Origin: Christiangramia echinicola DSM 19838
GTDB lineage: Bacteria > Bacteroidota > Bacteroidia > Flavobacteriales > Flavobacteriaceae
NCBI RefSeq assembly: GCF_000423065.1
Contig: NZ_AUHG01000010.1
Span: 62,001-126,000 of the forward strand
Reading direction: 5' to 3'
DNA: 64,000 bases
Below are positions 26,642 through 35,942 of this stretch, piece by piece (within the stretch, counting starts at the first letter, position 1; each line of letters starts with the position of its first letter). The notes beneath the pieces were generated by a model, which was not told the DNA's origin, ran no database searches, and was given only the letters and a program-made list of their open reading frames with translations. The position numbers were made by a program, and so were the translations under genes.

Positions 26642-27172
26642 ATGAAGAAATTAGCTCTTTTAAGTCTTATTCTAATGGGATTTCTTATCCCACCAGGTCT
26701 TAATGCTCAGGTCAAGAATACTGAAGAAAATATCAATGCTGTAAAAAGGCAGGTCAACAAAACTATAGGAAAGTGGCACAAAGCGGCTAGTGAGGCTAAT
26801 TTTGAGAATTATTTTAAGTTAATGACAGATGATGCTATTTTTATAGGAACAGATCCCACCGAAAAATGGAATTTACCGGAATTTAAAAAATTTTCAAGAC
26901 CATATTTTGAATCGGGAAAAGCCTGGAGTTTTTCAACCCTTAATAGAGATCTATATGTGCATGAGAATCTACGGGTAGCATGGTTTGATGAACTCCTGGA
27001 CACTCAAATGGGAATTTGTCGTGGTTCGGGTGTTGTAATGAAAGAAAAAGGTAAATGGAAAATTCACCATTATGTCCTTTCAATTGCTATACCTAACGAA
27101 AACGTTGATGAGATCACTAAAATAAAAAAAGAATTTGATCAGGATCTTATCTCAAAATTTAAGAAAAACTAA
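26642..27172 (+). CDS. Secreted NTF2-like (SnoaL/DUF4440-type) protein
   Basis: A 176-residue protein with a cleavable signal peptide (1-22, ending GLNAQ). The mature part follows the NTF2-like order: long helix (INAVKRQVNKTIGKWHKAASE), FENYFKLMTDDAIFIGTDP, then strands LRVAWFDELLDTQMG and GKWKIHHYVLSIAIP. This is the same fold class as the lipoprotein at 145-642. Probably periplasmic; ligand or activity unknown. Confidence 0.78.
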   Translation: MKKLALLSLILMGFLIPPGLNAQVKNTEENINAVKRQVNKTIGKWHKAASEANFENYFKLMTDDAIFIGTDPTEKWNLPEFKKFSRPYFESGKAWSFSTLNRDLYVHENLRVAWFDELLDTQMGICRGSGVVMKEKGKWKIHHYVLSIAIPNENVDEITKIKKEFDQDLISKFKKN

Positions 27173-27259
27173 GCCTTTTTATTTCTTCTTTGGTTAGTTC
27201 TATATATGCTCAGTTTTTGACTAACAGTTTCTTACACCTAAAAATCCACAAGTAATCAC

Positions 27260-27289
27260 TTTGATATTTTAGTCAATTTTTTACTTTAG
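27260..27289 (+). promoter_or_regulatory. Promoter of the M13 peptidase gene
   Basis: TTTG at 27260-27263, 18 nt, then TACTTTAG at 27282-27289 (one mismatch to TAnnTTTG). Start codon 30 nt further on. Confidence 0.5.
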
Positions 27290-27319
27290 CGACTTTATTT
27301 CTAATTTTTAATTAAAACA

Positions 27320-29386
27320 ATGAAAAGAATAAACAGAATTCTGCTATTGTCTGCAGTTGGAGCTAGTATTTTTACAGCTTGTAACGATGATAAAAAAGTA
27401 GAAGAAAAAGAGGAAGTTCACGGCATTAACCTTGCCTATATGGACACCACTACTACCGCAAAAGAAGACTTTTTCCGTTATGTGAATGGAGCCTGGCTGG
27501 ATAGTACAGAGATCCCAAATGATCGCACCAGATGGGGAAGTTTTGATGAATTACGCCAAAGAACAGACGAAGATGCACTCGCACTTTTAGAAAAAACTGC
27601 TGAAAGCGATAGCCTGGATGGAGCTACAGATCAGGGAAAAGCGGTTTATCTATATAAAAGTATAATGGATACCGTTACCAGAAATGAACAGGGAGTTGAA
27701 CCTGTAAAACCATATCTGGCTAAAATAGACAAGATTCAGTCTAAAGAAGATCTTCAGGCTTTCCTTGTTGAGATGAGTGAGTATGGAAGTGCCGGATTTT
27801 TCTCCTTTGGAGTTGGTGCAGACAGCAAGAACTCAGATATGAATGCGGCTTATCTTAATCCATCAGGATTAGGTCTTCCAGAGAGAGATTATTATCTACT
27901 TGAAGATTCAGATTCTAAGGATACAAGAAAAAAGTACAAGGAATACATCACCAATATGCTTCAGTATATAGATTATACAGAAGAAGATGCTAAAAAAGCT
28001 TCTGAAACCATCCTTGCTTTTGAAACTAAACTTGCCAAACCTCGTTTAGATAAAGTAGAACGACGTGATGCTCGAAATACCTACAACCCAATGACCGTTG
28101 CTGAATTGCAAAAGATCACTCCGGCAATGCAGTGGAATTCTTATTTTGAAGGAATTGGAGCTAAAAACCTTGATACTATCATCGTTTCTCAGCCAAAATA
28201 CATGAAAGCTTTACAGGATCTTCTTGCTGAAAATTCAGTAGAGGAATGGAAAACCTACCTTAAGTGGGATCTTTTCAATGATGCTGCTTCAGCGCTTTCT
28301 ACAGATCTAGAAAAAGAATCATGGGAATTCTATAGTAAAACTTTACGTGGCGCTAAAGAACAGAGACCTAGAAATGAAAGAGCTCTAAGTACTATAAATG
28401 GAGTAGTTGGAGAGGCTCTTGGAAAACTTTATGTTGACAAGCACTTCCCTCCACAAGCTAAGGAAACTGCTAAGGAAATGGTAGATAACATCCTTAAGGC
28501 TTATGAAACTCGCATCAACAATCTTTCATGGATGAGTGAGGATACAAAGAAAAAAGCACTTGAGAAATTAGGAACATTTAATGTAAAAATTGGGTATCCT
28601 GATTCCTGGAAAGATTACAGCGCACTTGAAATTCAGAGTCCTGAAGAAGGTGGTTCTTATTTCCAGAATATGTTGAATGCTCAAAAATGGAGAGTTGCTG
28701 AAAACATGGCTGAACTTGGACAGCCTGTAGATAAAACTGAATGGTTCATGTCTCCACAAACTGTGAATGCATATTATAACCCTCGTTACAACGAGATCGT
28801 ATTTCCTGCTGCAATTCTTCAGCCTCCATTTTACGATTACAAGGCAGATGCTGCTGTAAATTATGGTGGAATTGGAGCTGTAATTGGTCATGAGATCTCT
28901 CATGGTTTTGATGATAGTGGTGCTCGTTTTGATGCTGAAGGAAACCTGAACAACTGGTGGACAGACAAAGATCTTGAGCAATTTGAAGGACTTGGTAGCG
29001 AACTTGCCGAGCAATACAGTGCTATTGAAGTATTGGATAGCGTTTATATTGATGGGAAATTCACTTTAGGAGAAAATATTGGTGATCTAGGTGGCGTAAA
29101 TGCTGCTTATGACGGCCTTAAGATACACTTAGAAGAAAATGGAAATCCTGGTGAGATCGATGGATTTACTCCTGAGCAACGTTTCTTCCTTTCCTGGGCA
29201 ACTGTATGGCGTACTAAAATGCGTGAAGAGGCTTTAAGAAACAGAATCAAAACTGATTCCCATTCTCCTGGAATGTATAGAGCTTATGTGCCACTTCAAA
29301 ATATCGATGCGTGGTATGATGCATTTACTATTAAAGAAGGTGATGCAATGTATGTTAAACCAGATGAAAGAGTTAGAATCTGGTAA
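27320..29386 (+). CDS. M13-family (neprilysin/PepO-like) metallopeptidase lipoprotein
   Basis: A zinc endopeptidase of 688 residues of the neprilysin family, anchored as a lipoprotein (FTAC, Cys21) and expected on the periplasmic side. Residues about 40-430 are the M13 N-terminal domain (DFFRYVNGAWL). The catalytic domain carries HEISH at 524-528 and the third zinc ligand with GENIGD (Glu585, Asp589); NAYYNP and the terminal CxxW-like end (here VRIW) are also typical. Full length. Cleaves oligopeptides by family analogy. Own promoter and terminator. Confidence 0.95.
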   Translation: MKRINRILLLSAVGASIFTACNDDKKVEEKEEVHGINLAYMDTTTTAKEDFFRYVNGAWLDSTEIPNDRTRWGSFDELRQRTDEDALALLEKTAESDSLDGATDQGKAVYLYKSIMDTVTRNEQGVEPVKPYLAKIDKIQSKEDLQAFLVEMSEYGSAGFFSFGVGADSKNSDMNAAYLNPSGLGLPERDYYLLEDSDSKDTRKKYKEYITNMLQYIDYTEEDAKKASETILAFETKLAKPRLDKVERRDARNTYNPMTVAELQKITPAMQWNSYFEGIGAKNLDTIIVSQPKYMKALQDLLAENSVEEWKTYLKWDLFNDAASALSTDLEKESWEFYSKTLRGAKEQRPRNERALSTINGVVGEALGKLYVDKHFPPQAKETAKEMVDNILKAYETRINNLSWMSEDTKKKALEKLGTFNVKIGYPDSWKDYSALEIQSPEEGGSYFQNMLNAQKWRVAENMAELGQPVDKTEWFMSPQTVNAYYNPRYNEIVFPAAILQPPFYDYKADAAVNYGGIGAVIGHEISHGFDDSGARFDAEGNLNNWWTDKDLEQFEGLGSELAEQYSAIEVLDSVYIDGKFTLGENIGDLGGVNAAYDGLKIHLEENGNPGEIDGFTPEQRFFLSWATVWRTKMREEALRNRIKTDSHSPGMYRAYVPLQNIDAWYDAFTIKEGDAMYVKPDERVRIW

Positions 29387-29411
29387 TCATCTCTAATGTT
29401 TTATATAAAAA

Positions 29412-29431
29412 GGCTGGTCTATGGACCGGCC
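29412..29431 (+). terminator. Terminator after the M13 peptidase gene
   Basis: GGCTGGTC / GACCGGCC stem with one wobble pair, loop TATG, T6 on the right. Confidence 0.85.
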
Positions 29432-29480
29432 TTTTTTAATTCATATTTTTTAATTGAGTAAATTCAATAAAAAAATAATT

Positions 29481-29536
29481 TCATGCTGAATTGGTTTCAG
29501 TATCCCTGTTTAGATTTTGAATTAAGTTCAGGGTGA
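29481..29536. repeat. Imperfect inverted repeat, REP-like
   Basis: Arms 29481-29503 and 29514-29536 pair imperfectly around a 10-nt loop; both contain the CTGAA/TTCAG and TCA/TGA blocks common in short interspersed repeats of Bacteroidota. It lies between two plus-strand genes and may form an RNA hairpin. Confidence 0.55.
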
Positions 29537-29568
29537 CGGACTTATAGTTTGAAGTAAATAATTGAAAT

Positions 29569-30033
29569 ATGAAACTAAGTATAATCTTAATTATAACTAT
29601 GCTCTTTTCATTTAATAATAAGTACCAAGAGCCATATCTAAATCAGCTTCAACAAACTGAAAATTTTGACTGGCTTATCGGAGAATGGATAAGAACCAAT
29701 GGTAAAAAAGAATCTATTACTACAGAGATATGGGAAAAAGCTTCAGGTAATTTATATCTGGGAACCGGCCTAACCAAAAAGAATAATGAGATTGTTTTCA
29801 AAGAAAATTTAAGGCTTATCAAAAAAGGAAGTAATTGGATTTACGAGGTTACCGGAGTAAATGCCGACACTACTAATTTCGTGATTCAGTTTTTTTCAGA
29901 AAATAGTTTTATCGCTAATAATCCAGACAATCCGTTTCCAAAAAAAATTGAATACGTCTATAAAGACGAGAAACTTGTCGCGGTAATTTCAGATGAAGAC
30001 AAAAAGATCGTATTTGAATTTAAAAGGGACTAA
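29569..30033 (+). CDS. DUF6265-like exported protein
   Basis: A 154-residue protein with a weak N-terminal signal (IILIITMLFSFNNK). The mature part opens with NFDWLIGEWIRTNGKKESITTEIWEK, the FxWLxGxW...ExW pattern of DUF6265 and related lipocalin-like domains, followed by regular strands (GSNWIYEVTGV, NFVIQFFSENSFIA). Function unknown. Its stop abuts the stop of the converging YraN gene with no spacer. Confidence 0.75.
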   Translation: MKLSIILIITMLFSFNNKYQEPYLNQLQQTENFDWLIGEWIRTNGKKESITTEIWEKASGNLYLGTGLTKKNNEIVFKENLRLIKKGSNWIYEVTGVNADTTNFVIQFFSENSFIANNPDNPFPKKIEYVYKDEKLVAVISDEDKKIVFEFKRD

Positions 30034-30393
30034 TTAAAAATATAAAAATGCATCCTGAATATGCTCTATCCTTGTGCCTGACTTATTTTTTATTATGGCG
30101 ATAATATCAAATCTCACTTCGAGGTCCAGACCAGATTCTTCCACATAATGATTTACAGCTTTTACTAATTGCTGTATCTGTTTAGGCTTGACAAAATCCT
30201 GGGGGTTTCCAAATTCAGGAGTGCTCCTGGTTTTTACCTCAGCAGCGATTAGCAAATTCCCTCTTCTGGCAATTATATCTACCTCTGCCTTTTGATAGCG
30301 ATAATTAAGCTCAAGGATCTCATATTCCTTCAGCCTCAAATATTCGACAGCCATCACCTCCCCTTTTCTTCCAAGTTCGTTATGATCTGCCAT
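30034..30393 (-). CDS. YraN/UPF0102 family endonuclease-like protein
   Basis: A 119-residue protein of the YraN family, related to Holliday-junction-resolvase-type nucleases. GRKGEVMAVEYLRLKEYEIL at the N-terminus, then the nuclease core EVDIIARRGNLLIAAEVKTRS with the Asp and ExK residues of PD-(D/E)xK enzymes. Biochemical role unsettled. The lipoprotein gene at 30408-30989 lies upstream on the same strand, 14 nt away. Confidence 0.92.
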   Translation of the reverse strand: MADHNELGRKGEVMAVEYLRLKEYEILELNYRYQKAEVDIIARRGNLLIAAEVKTRSTPEFGNPQDFVKPKQIQQLVKAVNHYVEESGLDLEVRFDIIAIIKNKSGTRIEHIQDAFLYF

Positions 30394-30407
30394 GATATTA
30401 GGATTTA

Positions 30408-30989
30408 TTAGATAGCATAGTTAATTACGATGGCCCCAACTTTAAGATCCAATGCTTCGATCTCTTCAGGAGTTGCGTTAATAATCTTATCTCCGTAAAA
30501 TTTATTTTCAGGTTCATTACCAGGAGTTAAGAACACTCTTAATCCGCTTTTTTCAAGTTTTCCTCCGTTCCAGTCCACAGCTCCACTATAATCCCAACCA
30601 AAACCATATACGGAAATATCCTTTCCATTCATTTTAACGAGCTCATCATAATTGGTTCCAACGTTAATACCGGTTTCAGATCTCCATTTTCCGCTTTTAG
30701 AATATCTTAGGTCGTGAACCTCTGTTCTATCCTTATCCTGCCAGGTAATATGCAATTCATTTTCAGTTCCCGGGTATAAGATCGTATAAGGCCTTTCATC
30801 TGTTCCTTCCTCAAACATATCTGTCCCTTCCTCCAGGCTTGCATCTGGATAATTCTTCATCAGATCTTCCGCATCCATTCTACCCAGATTTTCAACAGTA
30901 TATTTTGAAGTACTATTAGAAGTTCCTTTTTTTGCAGAATTACACGCAGCCATTAAGCTTACGGCAACAATCAATATTATTTTACGCAT
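30408..30989 (-). CDS. Lipoprotein, unknown
   Basis: A 193-residue lipoprotein with lipobox MAAC (Cys16) and a Ser/Thr/Lys-rich linker. The body (VENLGRMDAEDLMKNYPD, then YTILYPGTENELHITWQDKDR) resembles exported proteins that judge a computed calcium- or ligand-free beta fold; no catalytic motif is visible. It precedes YraN by 14 nt and is divergent from metG. Function unknown. Confidence 0.7.
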   Translation of the reverse strand: MRKIILIVAVSLMAACNSAKKGTSNSTSKYTVENLGRMDAEDLMKNYPDASLEEGTDMFEEGTDERPYTILYPGTENELHITWQDKDRTEVHDLRYSKSGKWRSETGINVGTNYDELVKMNGKDISVYGFGWDYSGAVDWNGGKLEKSGLRVFLTPGNEPENKFYGDKIINATPEEIEALDLKVGAIVINYAI

Positions 30990-31112
30990 TTTGATTCAAT
31001 TTGAGGTAAAAGTAGAAAGTTATTCCGCATGCCTTTCGCCTTTTACAAGAATTTAACGCGTATTCGAACGCCTTTGCTTAACTTTACGGCTCTTAAAAAA
31101 GGAGATAGAATA

Positions 31113-33188
31113 ATGAGCAAAAATCCTCAGAGATTTACGATTACAGCGGCCTTACCTTATACCAACGGGCCTATTCATATTGGACATTTAGCCGGCGTAT
31201 ATGTACCGGCAGACATATATTCCCGTTTTTTGCGAATGCAGGGGCACGATGTGGCCTTTGTTTGCGGTAGTGATGAGCACGGTGTGCCAATTACCATAAA
31301 AGCGAAAAAAGAAGGGGTGACTCCACAGGATGTAGTTGATAAATACAACGGGATCATTAAAAAGTCTTTTGAAGATTTCGGAGTGAGTTTTGACAATTAC
31401 TCAAGAACCTCCGGAAAAACTCATCATGATACAGCTTCGGCATTTTTCAAGAAAATGTATGAAGATGGTAAGTTCATAGAAGAAACTACCAAGCAACTTT
31501 ATGATGAAGAAGCAGGACAATTCCTGGCCGACAGATTTGTGACCGGAACCTGCCCGAAGTGTGGAAATGAAGAAGCTTACGGCGATCAATGTGAAAGCTG
31601 TGGAACTTCTTTGAATGCTACAGATCTTATCAATCCAAAATCTGCAATTACCGGGGCAGTTCCTACGCTTAAGAATACAAGACACTGGTTCCTTCCGCTA
31701 GATCAATATGAAGATTTTTTAAAGGAATGGATCCTCAAAGGTCACAAAGCAGACTGGAAATCGAATGTTTATGGTCAGGTGAAATCCTGGATCGACGATG
31801 GGCTTCGTGCTCGTGCGGTAACCCGTGATCTTGAATGGGGTATTCCTGTTCCGGTTGAAGGGGGTGACGGTAAAGTTCTGTATGTTTGGTTTGATGCACC
31901 TATCGGCTATATTTCATCTACCAAAGAATGGGCTGAGCGTGAAGGAAAAGATTGGGAGCCGTACTGGAAAGATGAGAATACCAAGCTGGTGCATTTTATT
32001 GGGAAAGACAATATCGTTTTCCATTGTATCATTTTCCCGGTAATGCTGAAGGCTCATGGAGAATACATACTTCCAGAAAATGTTCCGGCGAATGAATTTT
32101 TGAACCTGGAAGGAAAGAAACTGTCCACTTCAAAGAACTGGGCTGTCTGGCTACATGAATACCTGGAAGATTTTCCAGACCAACAAGATGTATTAAGATA
32201 TGTTCTTACCGCCAACGCTCCGGAAACAAAAGATAACGACTTTACCTGGAAAGATTTCCAGGCTAGAAATAACAATGAGCTGGTTGCCATTTTCGGGAAC
32301 TTTATTAACCGTGTAGTAGTATTAACCAATAAGTATTATAACGGGATTGTTCCTGAACCGGGTGCATACACTGAAGTAGATGAAAAAACCATTGCTGAAT
32401 TAAAAGCCTATCCATCAGTTATCGCGAGCTCTATAGAAAGATACCGTTTTAGAGAAGCTCAGGGAGAATTGATGAACCTGGCGAGGTTGGGTAATAAATA
32501 CCTGGCAGACGAAGAACCATGGAAGCTGATCAAGACTGATGAGGAAAGAGTAAAAACGATCATGTACGTGGCGCTTCAAATTGCTTCCGCATTATCGATT
32601 ATTAGTGAACCATTCCTGCCGTTTACCTCAGCAAAATTGAAGAAAATGCTGAATCATGTAGATGAGAACTCAGATAATACTCCAGACTGGGATATTATCG
32701 GAACTAAAGAAGCTTTAATTCCAGGTGGTCATCAAATTGGAAAAGCTGAATTATTATTCAGTAAGATCGAGGATGAGCAAATGGAAAAACAACTGGAAAA
32801 ATTAGAAGCTACCAAAACTGCCAATGCTATGGAAGATCAAAAAGCAGAGCCTCAAAAAGAGATCGCTACTTTTGAAGATTTCACCAAAATGGATCTTCGT
32901 GTAGGGACTATTATCGAAGCTCAAAAGATGCCGAAAACCAAGAAACTGATGGTTTTAAAGGTAGACACAGGAATCGACCACAGGACAGTGGTTTCAGGAA
33001 TTGCAGAGCATTTTAAAGCTGAAGATATTATAGGTAAAAAAGTAACTGTTCTGGTAAATCTCGCTCCAAGAAAATTACGCGGAGTAGAAAGCGAAGGGAT
33101 GATCTTAATGACCGAAAATGCTGAAGGAAAGCTTGTTTTTGTAAATCCTGATGAAGACGGAGTTAACAGCGGAACTACTATAAACTAA
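31113..33188 (+). CDS. metG: Methionyl-tRNA synthetase with C-terminal tRNA-binding domain
   Basis: Class I synthetase of 691 residues from ATG 31113, chosen because GGAG ends eight bases before it and the catalytic fold begins at once; an in-frame ATG at 31029 adds an unconserved leader. HIGH box at 22-25, zinc-binding Cys at 147, 150, 160 and 163, KLSTS (KMSKS box) at 336-340, anticodon-binding helices to about 560, and a C-terminal EMAP-II-like tRNA-binding domain ([15 protein letters not shown]) that dimerises the enzyme. Charges initiator and elongator tRNA(Met). Confidence 0.97.
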   Translation: MSKNPQRFTITAALPYTNGPIHIGHLAGVYVPADIYSRFLRMQGHDVAFVCGSDEHGVPITIKAKKEGVTPQDVVDKYNGIIKKSFEDFGVSFDNYSRTSGKTHHDTASAFFKKMYEDGKFIEETTKQLYDEEAGQFLADRFVTGTCPKCGNEEAYGDQCESCGTSLNATDLINPKSAITGAVPTLKNTRHWFLPLDQYEDFLKEWILKGHKADWKSNVYGQVKSWIDDGLRARAVTRDLEWGIPVPVEGGDGKVLYVWFDAPIGYISSTKEWAEREGKDWEPYWKDENTKLVHFIGKDNIVFHCIIFPVMLKAHGEYILPENVPANEFLNLEGKKLSTSKNWAVWLHEYLEDFPDQQDVLRYVLTANAPETKDNDFTWKDFQARNNNELVAIFGNFINRVVVLTNKYYNGIVPEPGAYTEVDEKTIAELKAYPSVIASSIERYRFREAQGELMNLARLGNKYLADEEPWKLIKTDEERVKTIMYVALQIASALSIISEPFLPFTSAKLKKMLNHVDENSDNTPDWDIIGTKEALIPGGHQIGKAELLFSKIEDEQMEKQLEKLEATKTANAMEDQKAEPQKEIATFEDFTKMDLRVGTIIEAQKMPKTKKLMVLKVDTGIDHRTVVSGIAEHFKAEDIIGKKVTVLVNLAPRKLRGVESEGMILMTENAEGKLVFVNPDEDGVNSGTTIN

Positions 33189-33195
33189 ATTATAT

Positions 33196-33229
33196 TTTAT
33201 CACATTTAGCGTAATTTAAATGTGATAAA
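33196..33229. repeat. 13-bp inverted repeat after metG
   Basis: TTTATCACATTTA (33196-33208) and TAAATGTGATAAA (33217-33229), perfect arms with an 8-nt loop. No T-run follows, so it is not a simple terminator by itself; it precedes one by a few bases. Confidence 0.65.
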
Positions 33230-33236
33230 GAAAATT

Positions 33237-33279
33237 AAACCTGTCTTTTTCGACTTCGTTCAAATTGACAGGTTTTTTT
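33237..33279 (+). terminator. Terminator between metG and the deacetylase gene
   Basis: AAACCTGTC / GACAGGTTT stem (33237-33245, 33267-33275) with a 21-nt loop and T7. The loop contains GACTTCGTTCA, similar to the dispersed repeat near 2.4 kb. Confidence 0.75.
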
Positions 33280-33289
33280 ATTTCATTAA

Positions 33290-34192
33290 ATGCTCAAAAT
33301 AGCCTTTCATCCTATCTATAAGCATCCTTTACCAGAAGGCCATCGCTTTCCTATGGAGAAGTATGATCTCCTTCCAAAACAATTATTACATGAAGGAACC
33401 TGTGAAGAAGCTAATTTCTTTGAACCCAGTTTTCCAGATGAATCTGATATTTTAAAGGTTCATGAAGAAGATTATTTCTCAAGACTTAAAAACCTGGAAT
33501 TAACTAAAAAGGAGATCCGTGTTTCTGGGTTTCCATTGTCACGGGCGTTGGTGAACCGTGAACAAATTATTGCAGACGGTACAATTAAAGCTTGTCATTA
33601 TGCTTTAGATCACGGTATTTCAATGAATATCGCCGGGGGAACTCATCATGCCTATTCCGATAGAGCGGAAGCTTTTTGTTTATTGAACGACCAGGCCATC
33701 GGTGCGAGATATCTGCAGGCAAGAGGACTATCCAAAAAAATATTGATTGTAGACCTGGACGTTCACCAGGGAAACGGAACGGCGGAGATCTTTAAAAATG
33801 ATGATTCTGTCTTTACTTTTTCCATGCATGGTAAAGGGAATTATCCATTTCGAAAAGAAGAGTCAGATCTGGACATAGAGCTACCTGATGGTACAGGTGA
33901 TAAAAAATACCTTCAAAAATTAAAAGAGACGCTTCCAGAACTTATAGACGAAACCAAACCCGATTTCATTTTCTACCTCTGTGGTGTAGACATCCTGGAA
34001 ACCGACAAACTGGGTCGTCTCTCCTGTTCTATCAATGGCTGTAAAGAAAGGGACCGTTTCGTTCTACAAACCTGTTACGACCTGGGAATTCCGGTAGAGT
34101 GCAGTATGGGCGGCGGTTATTCTAAAGACATCAAACTTATTATCGATGCTCACGCCAATACATACAGACTAGCTCAGGAAATATATTTCTAG
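33290..34192 (+). CDS. Histone deacetylase-family hydrolase
   Basis: A 300-residue zinc hydrolase of the HDAC/acetoin-utilisation superfamily. The tandem His of the active site (GGTHHAY), the metal ligands in DLDVHQGNGTAEIF, FSMHGKGNYPF and the late Asp-containing segment YLCGVDILETDKLG are all present; GGGYS near the end closes the fold. In bacteria these act on acetylated small molecules, polyamines or proteins; substrate unknown. The ATG lies 10 nt after the metG terminator T-run. Confidence 0.9.
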   Translation: MLKIAFHPIYKHPLPEGHRFPMEKYDLLPKQLLHEGTCEEANFFEPSFPDESDILKVHEEDYFSRLKNLELTKKEIRVSGFPLSRALVNREQIIADGTIKACHYALDHGISMNIAGGTHHAYSDRAEAFCLLNDQAIGARYLQARGLSKKILIVDLDVHQGNGTAEIFKNDDSVFTFSMHGKGNYPFRKEESDLDIELPDGTGDKKYLQKLKETLPELIDETKPDFIFYLCGVDILETDKLGRLSCSINGCKERDRFVLQTCYDLGIPVECSMGGGYSKDIKLIIDAHANTYRLAQEIYF

Positions 34193-34217
34193 ATGCAAAC
34201 TTGATAGCATAAATAAA

Positions 34218-34247
34218 AATTAACCCCGACAATTAGCGGGGTTAATT
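34218..34247. terminator. Bidirectional terminator
   Basis: AATTAACCCCG / CGGGGTTAATT, 11-bp stem, 8-nt loop, between the converging deacetylase and ssb genes; the T-run is weak on both sides. Confidence 0.75.
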
Positions 34248-34261
34248 AAATTCCTGAAAAA

Positions 34262-34594
34262 CTATTTCCCTAAAAGCAATAGTTCATTACAAACTACCTC
34301 TGTGATATATCTTTTAACCCCATCTTTATCCTCATAACTTCTACTGGTTAGTTTACCCTCTATTCCAACCTCTTTCCCTTTCGGAACGTAATTTTCGATA
34401 AGCTCTGCGGTCTTTCCCCAGGCTATGATATTATGCCATTGGGTATCTGTGATCTTTTCTCCTTTAGCATTCTTGTAACTTTCATTCGTAGCCACGGAAA
34501 ACTTAGCCAGTTTTTTACCCGAATCAAGATTTACGATCTCTGGTTCGTTTCCTACATGCCCAATCAATTGTACTGTGTTTCTTAAAGTGCTCAT
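34262..34594 (-). CDS. ssb: Single-stranded DNA-binding protein
   Basis: A 110-residue SSB: the OB-fold (MSTLRNTVQLIGHVGNEPE, FSVATNESYKN, TQWHNIIAWGKTAELI, GIEGKLTSRSYEDKDG) is complete, but the protein ends directly after it, without the flexible Gly/Pro tail and acidic DDDIPF-like tip that recruits partner proteins. It is therefore a short-type SSB, likely a secondary copy beside a full-length one elsewhere. Monocistronic. Confidence 0.92.
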   Translation of the reverse strand: MSTLRNTVQLIGHVGNEPEIVNLDSGKKLAKFSVATNESYKNAKGEKITDTQWHNIIAWGKTAELIENYVPKGKEVGIEGKLTSRSYEDKDGVKRYITEVVCNELLLLGK

Positions 34595-34803
34595 AACTAT
34601 AGAATTTATTGCAGTTGAAAATCATTCGTTCATTTCAACAGGGCAAAGATGTATCAACCACCAAATTCTATTCGTATAGAAAGTATTTGTATCTGTTTAC
34701 TTGTGTTTGTAAACGTTTGTAAATAACTATTCAAATATTTCAGACAAAGAAATGATTAGTAATTACCGGCTATATCCTATTTTTAGAGTCTCAAAATAAA
34801 AAG

Positions 34804-35316
34804 ATGAACAACCGGAAGATCAGTAATAAATTCAGGGTTTACCATAGATATTTAGGCTTTTTCCTGGCCGGGATCATGGCAATGTATGCGATTAGTGGTA
34901 TCGTTTTGATCTTCAGAAATACGGATGCTTTTAAAATTGAGAATACTATTGAAAAAAAGCTTCCCCGGGATCTTAGTGATGAGCAAATTGGAAAAACATT
35001 AAAGATTAAAAATTTCAAGGTAGATAGAATCGAAGGTGAAAAGATCTATTTTGAACAGGGAGAATTAGACAGGAGCACTGGATTAGCGACTTATAAGATA
35101 AAAAAGTTGCCCTTAATCCTGGAAAACATGACTAAACTTCATAAGGCAAATACAACCAGGCCTCTCTTTTTTCTAAATATCATATTCGGACTTTGCTTAT
35201 TATTTTTCGTGATATCCGCATTCTGGATGTTCATGCCTTCCACCAAGATCTTTAGAAAAGGAGTCTTCTTTACTATTGGCGGAATTATTTTAACCCTGAT
35301 CTTACTTTTCGTTTAG
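34804..35316 (+). CDS. PepSY-associated membrane protein
   Basis: A 170-residue membrane protein: N-terminal cytoplasmic KFRVYHRYLGFFLAGIMAMYAISGIVLIF is the PepSY-associated TM pattern (HRxLG before the first helix), a periplasmic segment at about 35-105, then two helices near 115-137 and 147-170. Such proteins are often linked to iron-siderophore reduction, but no such genes are adjacent. The methyltransferase gene starts two bases after its stop. Confidence 0.75.
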   Translation: MNNRKISNKFRVYHRYLGFFLAGIMAMYAISGIVLIFRNTDAFKIENTIEKKLPRDLSDEQIGKTLKIKNFKVDRIEGEKIYFEQGELDRSTGLATYKIKKLPLILENMTKLHKANTTRPLFFLNIIFGLCLLFFVISAFWMFMPSTKIFRKGVFFTIGGIILTLILLFV

Positions 35317-35318
35317 AG

Positions 35319-35942
35319 ATGAGCATAGAAAAAGCATATAACCAATGGTCATCGCAGTATGACACTAATAAGAACAGGACGCGCGATCTCGACAAGAAGG
35401 TAACTACAGATGTGCTTTCTAATGTACATTTTCAATCTGTACTGGAGCTCGGCTGCGGAACGGGTAAAAACACAGAGTGGTTGCAAACCAGGTCGGAAAG
35501 TGTCTTCTCAGTAGACTTTTCAGAAGAGATGCTAAAGATCGCCAGGAAAAAAATCAATGCGGAAAATGTTAGTTTTCAGAAGGCAGATATCACTCAACCC
35601 TGGAACTGGACTGATGGAAAATTTGACCTGATCACCTGTAACCTGATCCTGGAGCATATCAAGGATTTGAGTTTCATTTTTCAAGCGGCTTATTCAAAAT
35701 TGAAATCTGGAGGCTATTTTTTTATTTCAGAATTACATCCTTTTAAACAGTATATAGGCTCAAAAGCAAGATTTGAAACCAAAGGAGAACTTATTGAACT
35801 GGAAACCTACACCCATCATATTTCTGAATTTCTTGACTCAGCAATTACAGCAGGTTTTCAAATGAAACAGTTAGACGAATGGTTTGATCTAGATAAAACT
35901 GATCCTCCCCGAATTTTAAGTTTATTATTTCAAAAACTATGA
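35319..35942 (+). CDS. SAM-dependent class I methyltransferase
   Basis: A 207-residue methyltransferase: the SAM-binding motif I VLELGCGTGKNTEWL at about 40-54, acidic VDFSEEM in motif II, KADITQPWNW, and FDLITCNLILEHIKD as the post-motif segment. Biotin-synthesis BioC and ubiquinone/menaquinone methylases share this layout, so the substrate is open. It is coupled to the PepSY gene by a 2-nt gap and its stop overlaps the next broken reading frame. Confidence 0.87.
   Translation: MSIEKAYNQWSSQYDTNKNRTRDLDKKVTTDVLSNVHFQSVLELGCGTGKNTEWLQTRSESVFSVDFSEEMLKIARKKINAENVSFQKADITQPWNWTDGKFDLITCNLILEHIKDLSFIFQAAYSKLKSGGYFFISELHPFKQYIGSKARFETKGELIELETYTHHISEFLDSAITAGFQMKQLDEWFDLDKTDPPRILSLLFQKL

Noticed and set aside
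28568-29014. 148-codon minus-strand frame
   Set aside because: It lies antisense within the M13 peptidase coding region, which has the HEISH active site; composition is that of a shadow frame.
31021-31112. T-box or SAM-type leader of metG
   Set aside because: The leader is too short, with no stem-rich or terminator structure.
33196-33229. Inverted repeat as simple metG terminator
   Set aside because: No T-run follows the stem on either strand; the next stem-loop has one.
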